64,000 nt of DNA from Monoplex corrugatus (GCA_030674185.1 JAPXFY010000271.1:1-64000); one strand, 5' to 3'. Numbered from the stretch's first letter, positions 25,186 through 35,367 are shown. Made by a program: numbers and translations. The notes: generated by a model not told the origin, from the sequence alone.

Positions 25186-27463
25186 ACACACATATGTGCA
25201 ATGCGTCCACTTGGACATACAAACATGTCCAGTGTGTCAAACGAAAACATACAAACATGTCCAATTTATCAAAGGGGGACATGCAAACATGTCCAATGTA
25301 TGAAAGAGAGGTACATACAAACATGTCCAATGCATGAAATAGAGGGACATAAAAACATGTTCAATGTATGAAAGAGAGGGACATACAAACATGTCCAATG
25401 TATGAAAGAGAGGGACATACAAACATGTCCAATGTATGAAAGAGAGGGACATACAAACATGTCCAATGTATGAAAGAGAGGGACATAAAAACATGTCCAA
25501 TGCATGAAGGAGAGGGACATAAAAACATGTCCAATGCATGAAGGAGAGGGACATACAAACATGTCCAATGTATGAAAGAGAGGGACATACAAACATGTCC
25601 AATGTATGAAAGAGAGGGACATACAAACATGTCCAATGTATGAAAGAGAGGGACATAAAAACATGTCCAATGCATGAAAGAGAGGGACATAAAAACATGT
25701 CCAATGCATGAAGGAGAGGGACATACAAACATGTCCAATGCATGAAATAAAGGGACATGCAAACATGTCCAATGCATGAAATAGAGGGACATAAAAACAT
25801 GTCCAATGCATGAAAGAGAGGGACATACAAACATGTCCAATGCATGAAATAGAGGGACATACAAACATGTCCAATGCATGAAATAGAGGGACATAAAAAC
25901 ATGTCCAATGCATGAAAGAGAGGGACATACAAACATGTCCAATGTATGAAAGAGAGGGACATACAAACATGTCCAATGCATGAAATAAAGGGACATAAAA
26001 ACATGTCCAATGCATGAAAGAGAGGGACATAATAATATGTCCAATGCATGAAAGAGAGGGACATAAAAACATGTCCAATGCATGAAAGAGAGGGACATAA
26101 AAACATGTCCAATCCATGAAAGAGGGACATACAATCATGTCCAATCCATGAAAGAGGGACATACAATCATGTCCAATTCATGAAAGAGGGATATACAAAC
26201 ATGTCCAATCCATGAAAGAGGGATATACAAACATGTCCAATCCATGAAAGAGGGACATACAATCATGTCCAATCCATGAAAGAGGGACATACAATCATGT
26301 CCAATCCATGAAAGAGGGACATACTATCATGTCCAATCCATGAAAGAAAGATATACAAACATGTCCAATCCATGAAAGAGGGATATACAATCATGTCCAA
26401 TCCATGAAAGAGGGATATACAAACATGTCCAATCCAGGAAAGAGGGACATACAATCATGTCCAATCCATGAAAGACATACAAACATGTCCAATCCATGAA
26501 AGAGGGACATACAATCATGTCCAATCCATGAAAGAGGGACATACAATCATGTCCAATCCTGAAAGAGGGACATACAATCATGTCCAATCCATGAAAGAGG
26601 GACATACAATCATGTCCAATCCATGAAACAGGGACATACAATCATGTCCAATCCATGAAAGACATACAAACATGTCCAATCCATGAAAGAGGGACATACA
26701 ATCATGTCCAATCCATGAGAGAGGGACATACAATCATGTCCAATCCATGAAAGAGGGACATACAATCATGTCCAATCCATGAAAGAGGGACATACAATCA
26801 TGTCCAATCCATGAAAGAGGGACATACAATCATGTCCAATCCATGAAAGAGGGACATACAATCATGTCCAATCCATGAAACAGGGACATACAATCATGTC
26901 CAATCCATGAAACAGGGGCATACAATCATGTCCAATCCATGAAAGAGGGACATACAAACATGTCCAATCCATGAAAGAGGGACATACAACCATGTCCAAT
27001 CCATGAAAGAAGGACATACAAACATGTCCAATCCATGAAAACAGAGACATACAATCATGACCAATCCATGAAACAGGGACATACAATCATGTCCAATCCA
27101 TGAAACAGGGACATACAATCATGTCCAATCCATGAAAGAGGGACATACAATCATGTCCAATCCATGAAAGAGGGACATACAATCATGTCCAATCCATGAA
27201 AGACATACAAACATGTCCAATCCATGAAAGAGGGATAAACAAACGTGTCCAATCCATGAAAGAGGGAGATATATAATGTCCAATGCACCAAAAAGGGACA
27301 TGCAATTATGTCCAAAGCCCAAAACAGGGACATACAAACATGTCCAATGCATGAAAGAGAGGGACAAACAAACAATTCCAATGCATCAAAAAGGGACATG
27401 CAAACACGTCCAATGAATGAAAGAGAGGGATATACAAACATGTCAAATGTATCAAAAAGGACA
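25186..27463 (+). repeat. SatA array: 34-bp block then ATCCAT block
   Basis: Counterpart of 13191-14987, expanded by several 34-bp monomers near 25500-25690 and by extra ATCCAT monomers near 26460-26880. This shows unequal exchange since duplication. Confidence 0.94.
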
Positions 27464-27710
27464 TTTTCCTTCTAAAACTACGTTTAATCTATCATACTTA
27501 CCGTGGCTCACTGATACAATAAGCGTCAGCGATTTGCCATTCCTGCCTCATGAATAATAACGTCTGAAAGGACCATAACTCTGAGACTATATGCGTACAA
27601 ACTTACTGACTGTGTCTAGAGACACATACAGTTATGGCCATTTAGTGAAATGTCCATATTAACATGTCTACTATAGATATGGTAAGTCAGAATTCACCAA
27701 AGGGACACAC
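27464..27710 (-). other. Spacer type I, copy 4
   Basis: Pairs with copy 3 by the shared GTCAGAATTCACC deletion. Holds cX at 27502-27563. Confidence 0.75.
27502..27563 (-). other. Exon-like segment cX, copy 4 (62 bp, open)
   Basis: Open like copies 2 and 3, with one Val-to-Asp change (QIADAYCISEP). Confidence 0.42.
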
Positions 27711-29490
27711 AAATATGTGCAATGCGTCCACTTGGACATACAAATATGTCCAGTGTGTCAAACGAAAACATACAAACATGTCCAATTTATCAAAGGGGAC
27801 ATGAACATGTGTTGAATTCGTCCAGCTATACATCAAAGATGTCCAATGCTTCAGAAAGGGACATAGAAACATGTCCAAAGCTTTAAAGAGGTACATTCAA
27901 TGCATCCAATGCGTCAAAGAGGGACATACAAACATGTCCAACTGCTTCAAAAAGGGACATACAAACATGTCCAAAGTCCTAAAAAGGGACATACAAACAT
28001 GTCCACAACTCTAAAGAGGGACATACAAACATGTCCAATGCATCAAAAACCCACATACAAACCTGTCAAATGCATCACAGAGGGACATACAAACATGTCC
28101 AATGCATTAAGGAGGGAAATATAAACATGTCCAATACACCAAAAAAGGGACATACAAATATATCCAATGCATGAAAAAGGGACATACAAACATGTCCAAT
28201 ACATCAAGGAGGGGCAAACAAACATGTCCAATACACCAAAAAAGGGACATACAAATATGTCCAATGTTTCAAAAAGGGACATACCAACATGTCCAATGTT
28301 TCAAAAAGGGAGATACAAGCATATCCAATGGTGCAAAAAGGGACATACAAACATGTCCAATTCGTCCAGTAAGGACGAACAAACATGTGCAATGCGTCCA
28401 GTAAGGACGAACAAACATATCCAATGTTTCAAAGAGGGGCTTACAAAAATGTCCAATGTATCAAAAAGGTACATACAAACGTGTCCAATGTTTCAGAAGG
28501 GACTTACTAACATGTCCAATGTCTCAAAAAGGATATACAAACATGTCCTAAGCCCTAAAAAGGGACATACAAACATGTCCAATACGGCAAAGATGGACAT
28601 ACAATCATATCCAATGCATCAAAGAGAGACACAAACATGTCCAATGCTTCAAAACAAGAAAAAAAAAAAAAAAGGGGGGGGGGGGGAGCGGGGACATAGA
28701 AACATGTCCAAAACCCTAAAGAGGGATATACTAACATGTCCAATGCATCAAAGAGGGACATACAAACATGTCGAATGCTGCAAAAAGGGACATACAAACA
28801 TGTCCAATGCTTCAAAAACAGACATAGAAACATGTCCAAAGCTGCAAAAAGGGACATACAATCGTGTCAAATGCGTCAAAGAGGGGCACGCAAATAAGGC
28901 CAATGCTTCAAAAAGGGACATACAAACATGTCCAATGCTTGAAAATGGGACATACAAACATGTCCAAAGCCCCAAAGAGGGACATACAAACATGTCCAAT
29001 GCATCAAAAAGTGACATACAAACATGTCCAATGCATCAAAGAGGGACATACAAACATGTCCAATGCTTCCAAAAGGGACATACAAACATGTCCAATGAAT
29101 CAAAAGGGACATACAAACATGTCCAATGCTTCAAAAAGGGACATACAAACATGTCCAATTCATCAAAAAGGACATACAAACATGTCCAATTCATCAAAGA
29201 GGGACATATAAACATGGCCAATTCATCAAAAAGGGACATACAAAAATGTCCAATTCATCAAAAAGGGACATACAAACATGTCCAATTCATCAAAAAGGGA
29301 CAAACGGGGACAAACAAACATGTCCAATTTATCAAAAAGAGACTTACAAACATGTCCAATGAATCAAAGAGGGACATACAAACATGTCCAATGCCTCATA
29401 AGGGACATACAAACATGTCCAATGCCTCAAAAGGGACATACAAACATGGCCAATGCTGCAAAAGGGACATACAAACATGTCTAATGCTTC
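27711..29490 (+). repeat. SatA array, mixed; ends in AATTCATC subfamily
   Basis: 28260-29040 copies the 9.1-9.8 kb block, with an A15-G13 tract at 28659-28686. 29060-29490 is a young AATTCATCAAAAAGGG/AATGCCTCAAAAGGG block also found at 32050-32650. Confidence 0.93.
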
Positions 29491-29550
29491 AAAATCAACT
29501 GGTATGTAAATGGAAAACGCGTTAATAAATAGCACTGAGTATAAACTTAC

Positions 29551-29660
29551 CTACACCATTGCTGTCAGGTAGTTTCTGCCCATTTTTCAATAATGGTCTA
29601 TAGCCTCTCAAGAACACCACAGTATCCCAGGGAACTGATTCCACCATATGGCTCAGTGTT
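29551..29660 (-). pseudogene. cE exon-like copy (110 bp, stop at codon 21)
   Basis: Reads NTEPYGGISSLGYCGVLERL then TAG. The other copies have TGG (Trp) at that position. Acceptor and donor (GTAAGTTT) intact. Confidence 0.46.
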
Positions 29661-29776
29661 CTGCAATGAAAGAATCAATAATGTGTACATCAGAATCTAT
29701 TCTACAAAGCAAAGAGAAATTAGGTAATAGGAATTTGGTAAGATAAATATGAAATATATAAGTGAGTTGCACATTC

Positions 29777-29860
29777 CTGCTTCACTGCTGTCAGGTGGTT
29801 TCTGTAGATTTCGACTTGAACAGTATACTTGGACTATATTCAACAAGATGGTTCAGTATT
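29777..29860 (-). pseudogene. cE2 exon-like copy (84 bp)
   Basis: Acceptor TTTGATTTCAG. Internal deletion as in the 11935 copy. Confidence 0.4.
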
Positions 29861-30024
29861 CTGAAATCAAAGAATCATTCGTGTTTATATGAGAATCTGA
29901 TCTACAATGTAAGTAAAAGTACTTGGTGGTTGAAAAACGAGAAATGCTTTCCTTGTGCGAAGTACGAAAGAAAAAGGAATAATACATTGAGAGAACGAAC
30001 AATCATTCAAACAGAATTACTCAC

Positions 30025-30115
30025 CTTTTTCAGAAGAAACACATTCAGCTCTTGAAAATCGGACAGACCGAAGATGCCCTTAGGCCGTGATTTTACACCA
30101 TTCAGTCTGTGGCAC
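30025..30115 (-). pseudogene. cA exon-like copy (91 bp, internal deletion, open)
   Basis: A 38-bp internal deletion relative to the 129-bp copies leaves a 30-codon open frame. It joins HRLNGVKSRPKGIFGL to FQELNVFLLKK before the donor GTGAGTAA. Confidence 0.46.
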
Positions 30116-30255
30116 CTGTGGTGGCTCAGTATAGGAGATGCATCTTGTCACAACATCATATGCATACAAACTGACTGTGACCTTAGAGATATACTGTTCT
30201 AGCCATTCAGTGAAGTGGCCATACCAACATGTCTAGTGTGTTCATAGTAACTTAC

Positions 30256-30576
30256 CAGTAAGCCCTACGTCACCAGATGGACACACAAATATGTCCATAG
30301 CCTCGTGTTTTACATACAAACGTCCATAAACGTGGACACACAAGTATGTCCAATGTATCAAAGAGAGTCATACAAAGATGTCCAATCCATCCAAATGGGA
30401 CATACAAACATGTCCAAATCGAAAACGGGGACATATAAATATGTCCAATGCGTCATATGGGGACATACAAATATGTCCAATGCGTCAAAGGAATATACAG
30501 AAACATGTCCAATGCATCCACACTGATATACTAGCATAGCAAATTCGTCAAAAGGATACAAAGACATATAGCTGAT
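30256..30576 (-). pseudogene. cS exon-like copy (321 bp)
   Basis: Acceptor TTAATTGACAG and canonical donor CTG|GTAAGTTAC. Starts ISYMSLYPFDEFAMLVYQCG and continues through SatA-like repeats to a TGA about two thirds through. The length is 107 codons. Confidence 0.45.
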
Positions 30577-30723
30577 CTGTCAATTAAACAATCATTCATG
30601 TGTATATGAGAATATGTTCTACAAAGCGAGTAAAAGTAGTTGTGTTTGAAAAACGGGAAATGATTTCCTTGTGTGAAGGAAAATAGGGAAAAACGGATTT
30701 GGAGAACAAACAAAACTACTCAC

Positions 30724-30852
30724 CTTTTTCAGAAGGAATACATTAAGATCTTGAAAACGAATAACTGAAACAGGAACATTTGAAAACAGTATTCGAATCT
30801 GATCGAAGATGCCCTTAGCCCATGATGTAACTGCCACTCTTAGTCTGTGGTG
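30724..30852 (-). other. cA exon-like segment, fully open (129 bp, 43 codons)
   Basis: The only copy with no stop across the whole presumed exon. It includes AVTSWAKGIFDQIRILF and ends FQDLNVFLLKK|GTGAGTAG. The open frame continues upstream to about 54 codons. The acceptor would be CCACCACAAG, with a poor pyrimidine tract. No family recognised. It is either a surviving exon or the least decayed copy. Confidence 0.5.
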
Positions 30853-31020
30853 CTTGTGGTGGCTCAGTACGGTAGGCGCATGTTGTCACAACAGCATATG
30901 CGTACAAACTTACTGACTGTGTCTACAGACACATACAGTTAAGGCTATTTAGTGAAATGTCCATATTAACATGTCTACTGTAGATATGGTAAGTCAGAAA
31001 TATACCCAGTGTCACCAAAG

Positions 31021-32650
31021 GGACACACAAATATGTCCAATACATCAAAAGGGACATACACACACGTCCAATGCATGAAAGAGAGTGACATACAAACATG
31101 TCCAATGCCTCAAAGAGGACATACAAACATGTAAATGCATCAAAGAGGGACATACAAGCATGTCCAATTCATCAAAAAGTGACATACAAATATGTCCGAT
31201 GCATGAAAGAGAGGGACATACAAACATGTCCAATGCATCAAAAAGGGACATACAAACATGTCCAATGCATCAAAAAGGGACATACAAACATGTCCAATGC
31301 ATGAAAGAGAGGGACAAACAAACCATGTCCAATACATAAGAAGGGACAAACAAACATGTCTGATGCAAACAAGAAGGGACATACAAACACATTCGATGCA
31401 TCAAAAGGGGACATACAAACATGTCCAATGCATCAATACGGGGACATACAAACATGTCCAATGCATCAATACGGGACATACAAACATGTCCAATGCATGA
31501 AAGAGGGACATACAAACGTGTACAATGCATCAAAAGGGATATACAAACATGTCCAATGCATCAAAAAGGGACATACAAACATGTCCAATGCATCAAAAGG
31601 GACATACAAACATGTCCAATGCATCAAAAAGGGACATACAAACGTGTACAATGCATCAAAAAGGGACATACAAACATGTCCAATGCATCAAAAGAGGGAC
31701 ATACAAACATGTCCAATGCATAAAAAGGGACATACAAACATGTCCAATGCATCAAAAAGGGACATACAAACATGTCCAATGCATGAAAGAGAGGGACATA
31801 CAAACATGTCCAATGCATGAAAGAGAGGGACATACAAACATGTCCAATGCATCAAAAAGGGACATACAAACATGTCCAATGCATCAAAAGGGACATACAA
31901 ACATGTCCAATGCATCAAAAAGGGACATACAAACATGTCCAATGCATCAAAAAGGGACATACAAACATGTCCAATGCATGAAAGAGAGGGACATATAAAC
32001 GTGTACAATGCATCAATAAGGGACATACAAACATGTCCAATGAATCAAAAAGGGACATACAAACATGTCCAATGCTTCCAAAGGGACATACAAACATGTC
32101 CAATTCATCAAAAAGGGACATACAAACATGTCCAATTCATCAAAAAGGGACATACAAACATGTCCAATGATTCAAAGAGGGACATACAAACATGTCCAAT
32201 TCATCAAAAAGGGACATACAAACATGTCCAATTCATCAAAAAGGGACATACAAACATGTCCAATTCATCAAAAAGGGACATACAAACATGTCCAATGATT
32301 CAAAGAGGGACATACAAACATGTCCAATTCATCAAAAAGGGACATACAAACATGTCCAATTCATCAAAAAGGGACATACAAACATGTCCAATGAATCAAA
32401 GAGGGACATAGAAACATGTCCAATTCATCAAAAGGGACATAAAACATGTCCAATTCATCAAAAAGGGACATACAGACATGTCCAATTCATCAAAAAGTGA
32501 CATACAAACATGTCCAATTCATTAAAAAGGGACTTACAAACATGTCCAATGAATCAAAGAGGGACATACAAACATGTCCAATGCCTCAAAAGGGACATAC
32601 AAACATGTCCAATGCCTCAAAAGGGACATACAAACATGTCAAATGCTTCA
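31021..32650 (+). repeat. SatA array, highly regular consensus monomers
   Basis: 31230-32030 is close to the pure 32-bp consensus with a few 31-bp (AAAAGGG) and 34-bp forms. 32050-32650 is the AATTCATC subfamily with AATGATTC insertions. All three + frames stay open over hundreds of bases. Confidence 0.95.
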
Positions 32651-32709
32651 AAATCAACTGGTATGTAAATGGAAAACGCGTTAATAAATAGCACTGAGTA
32701 TAAACTTAC

Positions 32710-32818
32710 CTACACCATTGCTGTCAGGTAGTTTCTGCCCATTTTTCAATAATGGTCTATAGCCTCTCAAGAACACCACAGTATCCAGGGAACTGATTCC
32801 ACCATATGGCTCAGTGTT
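32710..32818 (-). pseudogene. cE exon-like copy (109 bp)
   Basis: One base shorter than the 29551 copy (CCAGGG for CCCAGGG), which shifts frame. Splice sites intact. Confidence 0.44.
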
Positions 32819-32931
32819 CTGCAATGAAAGAATCAATAATGTGTACATCAGAATCTATTCTACAAAGCAAGAGAAATTAGTTAATAGGAATTTGGTAAGA
32901 TAAATATGAAATATATAGTGAGTTGCACATT

Positions 32932-33015
32932 CTGCTTCACTGCTGTCAGGTGGTTTCTGTAGATTTCGACTTGAACAGTATACTTGGACTATATTCAACA
33001 AGATGGTTCAGTATT
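32932..33015 (-). pseudogene. cE2 exon-like copy (84 bp)
   Basis: Acceptor TTTAATTTCAG. Deleted form. Confidence 0.4.
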
Positions 33016-33177
33016 CTGAAATTAAAGAATCATTCGTGTGTATATGAGAATGTGATCTACAAAGCAAGTAAAAGTACTTGGTGTTTGAAAAACGAGAAAT
33101 GCTTTCCTTGTGCTAAGTACAAAAAAAAGGAATAATACATTGAGAGAACAAACAATCATTCAAACAGAATTACTCAC

Positions 33178-33305
33178 CTTTTTCAGAAGGAACAGATTCA
33201 GCTCTTGAAAATGAACGACTGAAACAGAAAGAACTTTTGAAAATGGTAATCGCACAGACCGAAGATGCCCTAGGCCGTGATTTTACACCATTCAGTCTGT
33301 GGCAC
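33178..33305 (-). pseudogene. cA exon-like copy (128 bp, 35 open codons)
   Basis: A one-base deletion (CCCTAGG for CCCTTAGG) shifts the upstream frame. The final 35 codons up to FQELNLFLLKK are open, then GTGAGTAA. Confidence 0.46.
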
Positions 33306-33445
33306 CTGTGGTGGCTCAGTATAGGAGATGCATCTTGTCACAACATCATATGCATACAAACTGACTGTGTCCTTGGAGATATACTGTTCTAACCATTCAG
33401 TGAAGTGTCCATACCAACATGTCTAGTGTGTTCATAGTAACTTAC

Positions 33446-33965
33446 CAGAAAGCCCTATATCACCAAAGGGACGCAAAAATCAAAAAGGGACATACAAACA
33501 TGTCCAAAGCCTTACAGAGGGACATACTAGCATGTCCGGTGCTAAAAACGTTGACATTCAACATGTCCATGCGTGAAAGAAGTATACGAACATGTCCAAT
33601 CTTAAAATGGACATCAAGCTTACATGCAAAAAACGGTAATACAAATATGTCCAACGCGTTCCATGTGGACATACAACACGTCCAATGCGTCCAGTGGAAA
33701 CAAACACGTCCAATGCTCACATGGAACATACAAACACGTCCAATGCGTCCATGTGGACATACAAACACGTCCAATACGTCAAATAGGAACATACAAATAT
33801 GTCCAAGGCATCCAGCTTGACACAGAAACATACCCAACGCGTCAAAGCTCTACATACAAGTATGGTAAATACGTCAAAGGAATGTAGAGGAATATGTCCA
33901 ATGCGTCCAAGCTGATCTACCAGCATACCAAATGCGTGAATGGGGTACAAACAAATACAAATGAT
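33446..33965 (-). pseudogene. Divergent cS copy made of old, CpG-containing SatA-like units
   Basis: Donor GTAAGTTAC retained. The acceptor AG is mutated (TTGACGC). The body has units such as AAACACGTCCAATGCGTCC, which keep CpG where arrays have CATGTCC and GCATC. These look like the oldest SatA relatives in the window. Confidence 0.45.
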
Positions 33966-34035
33966 GCGTCAATTAAAGAATCATTCATGTGTAGACGAGA
34001 ATCTGTTCTACGAAGCGAGTAAAGAACTACTCACC

Positions 34036-34149
34036 TTTTTCTGAAGGAACACATTAAACTCTTGTGAAACAGGCACAGCTTTTGGAAATGGTAATCACAC
34101 AGATCGACTATGCCCTCAGGCCATGATGTAACCGTTACTCAGTTTGTGG
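34036..34149 (-). pseudogene. Divergent cA copy (last 20 codons open)
   Basis: Reads LPFPKAVPVSQEFNVFLQKK before GTGAGTAG, with a TGA just upstream. It is the most diverged cA copy yet keeps the same frame. Confidence 0.42.
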
Positions 34150-34579
34150 AGTCATACCGTCTCTTTGACTGGGAGCTGGCCAGCTTAGGTGGAGTGACAG
34201 CTTTCGAGTGAGATGCAAGAATATCTCCCGCCACTTGGAAGCAGCCCCTGGCGCTACACTCTACGCCAGTTGAGCAACAGCTTAGAATTGGTGGACTGCT
34301 GCTTCCATGTTGTTTCAATACAATGAGGCAAAGCTGAAATGACCTGTCCTGGGCACCCACAAGCCAGGGCTGGGTGATGTGGAGGGCAAGCTGTAGTCCA
34401 TGCAGCAGGTCCCCCCTCTCCACACTGTTGCTGTGGCCAAAGGAACGGCGATGGCCAGTACATTTGGCACAACCACTGTCACAGGAGTTGCTGGAACGCT
34501 GCTGAAAACAGCAGTGGACTGCCTTAGCGACTCCAGATCCAGATTTTCCCTTGGGATCTACTCCCAAAGCCTTTGCCAT
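34139..34579 (-). CDS. Unrecognised 146-codon ORF, Cys-rich, in GC-richer unique sequence
   Basis: This minus-strand frame opens just downstream of an acceptor-like AAACTTCCTTGTAG and ends shortly before the cA donor region. Its base composition is clearly richer in G+C than the surrounding satellite. It includes CDSGCAKCTGH and later CC and C residues, which could suggest a small metal-binding knuckle, but the spacing does not match a family I can name. An internal Met is the first possible start; if it is an exon, translation would enter from upstream. There is no second copy in the window, so copy-based frame conservation cannot be tested. It may be part of an unknown transposable element or a chance ORF. 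Function is unassigned. Confidence 0.25.
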   Translation of the reverse strand: MAKALGVDPKGKSGSGVAKAVHCCFQQRSSNSCDSGCAKCTGHRRSFGHSNSVERGDLLHGLQLALHITQPWLVGAQDRSFQLCLIVLKQHGSSSPPILSCCSTGVECSARGCFQVAGDILASHSKAVTPPKLASSQSKRRYDSTN

Positions 34580-34628
34580 AACTGGATATGCTACAAGGAA
34601 GTTTGAGGTCGGAGTTTTCCTTCTCTTA
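34150..34628. other. Unique GC-richer segment, left part
   Basis: Not satellite and not homologous to the cassette spacers. It seems to continue after the Harbinger element at 35368-35480, so the transposon probably landed inside it. Confidence 0.5.
34626..34628 (+). other. Left TTA target-site duplication of Harbinger element
   Basis: TTA directly before the left inverted repeat, matched by TTA at 35365-35367. The 3-bp TWA duplication is typical of PIF/Harbinger. Confidence 0.75.
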
Positions 34629-35364
34629 GGCTACGTTCATACTGGCACTGACGACTGTAGTGCGGACGGAAAAAAACGTATACGCGTGAGAAAGGTGTTC
34701 ATACTTATCAGCACGTTCTCCGTCCTTGAGGAAGAAGGGAGGCTAGCGCTGCTTATTTTCTGGTAAACATGGCATTGATGGGGCGACAGAAATTGATTTT
34801 GTGGTGCTGGTGGAAGAGAAGAAACACAAAGCATCGAACAATTCGCCGTTTTTCTGTGCACCCAATTAACAGATCATGAAAGATGCATGGAGAGTTTTAT
34901 CATTTAATGCCTGAACTACTGTCAGATAAACAGAGATTTGCAAAATATCCAGAATGTTCTAAAGGAAAGGTCGATTCCTGACTTCGGAAATCAGTTTCTC
35001 GTCTTCCATCTTGTGTTAAAAATGACAGAAAATTTCAGTACAGTACAGTCTCTGATGATGAAAATTTCAACAGTACAGTCTCTTGATCCACACACACGTA
35101 CAGAAGCGTTTCAGTATGAACGCGCAGAGGATGGCCAGTGATAAAAAAGAAGGTTTGGCCTCGACTCATGACTTCTGTCCGTCCGCACGCACGAATGAAG
35201 TGTAGCAAGCACGCACGACTTTTTTTGCGGGCGTGGTCGTGCGTGCGTGTCTGTGGCAGTATGAACATCTTCGCTCAGTGAGCAAAAATAAAGAGGAATT
35301 TTTCCCAGCCGCACGATTTTTGTCCGTTCGCACGACAGTCGAGACTGCCAGTATGAACGTACCC
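34629..35364 (+). mobile_element. PIF/Harbinger internal-deletion derivative (736 bp)
   Basis: The left terminus GGCTACGTTCATACTGGCA mirrors the right terminus, which on the minus strand reads GGGTACGTTCATACTGGCA. The inverted similarity continues for some bases (GACTGTAGTGCGGACGG against GACTGTCGTGCGAACGG). TTA duplications flank both ends. GTTCATACTG-type termini with TTA duplications are known for Harbinger elements. It carries only a short transposase remnant and no intact ORF, so it is non-autonomous. Confidence 0.85.
34838..34985 (+). pseudogene. HARBI1-like transposase N-terminal remnant
   Basis: In the + strand frame starting with CGCCGTTTTTCTG, the residues include RRFSVHPINR, a TGA, then HGEFYHLMPELLSDKQRF. 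The pattern VHP-(N)-GE[FY]HHL-PEL-D--[KR]F is the known start of HARBI1/Harbinger nucleases. The DDE catalytic core is absent, as expected after internal deletion. Confidence 0.75.
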
Positions 35365-35367
35365 TTA
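35365..35367 (+). other. Right TTA target-site duplication of Harbinger element
   Basis: Matches the left copy at 34626-34628. Confidence 0.75.

Larger units (their letters stand above)
29491..31020 (-). other. Spacer type II, copy d (best-preserved cassette set)
   Basis: Minus-strand order cA (30852-30724), 147-bp intron, cS (30576-30256), 140-bp intron, truncated cA (30115-30025), 164-bp intron, cE2, cE. It contains the only fully open 43-codon cA. Confidence 0.6.
32651..33445 (-). other. Spacer type II, copy e (cA, cE2, cE)
   Basis: Homologous to 29491-30255 at an offset of about 3,160 bp. It holds cA 33178-33305, cE2 32932-33015 and cE 32710-32818. It runs on at 33446 into a divergent cS. 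Confidence 0.58.

Noticed and set aside
25237..26166. Three overlapping minus ORFs of 257-309 codons
   Set aside because: All three minus frames are open at once over the 34-bp SatA variant, which is the mark of a stop-free repeat and not of a gene.
28167..29525. 452-codon + strand ORF of Lys/His/Cys-rich repeats
   Set aside because: Runs over SatA monomers that contain no + strand stop. It crosses block borders and a poly-A/poly-G tract without regard to any domain.
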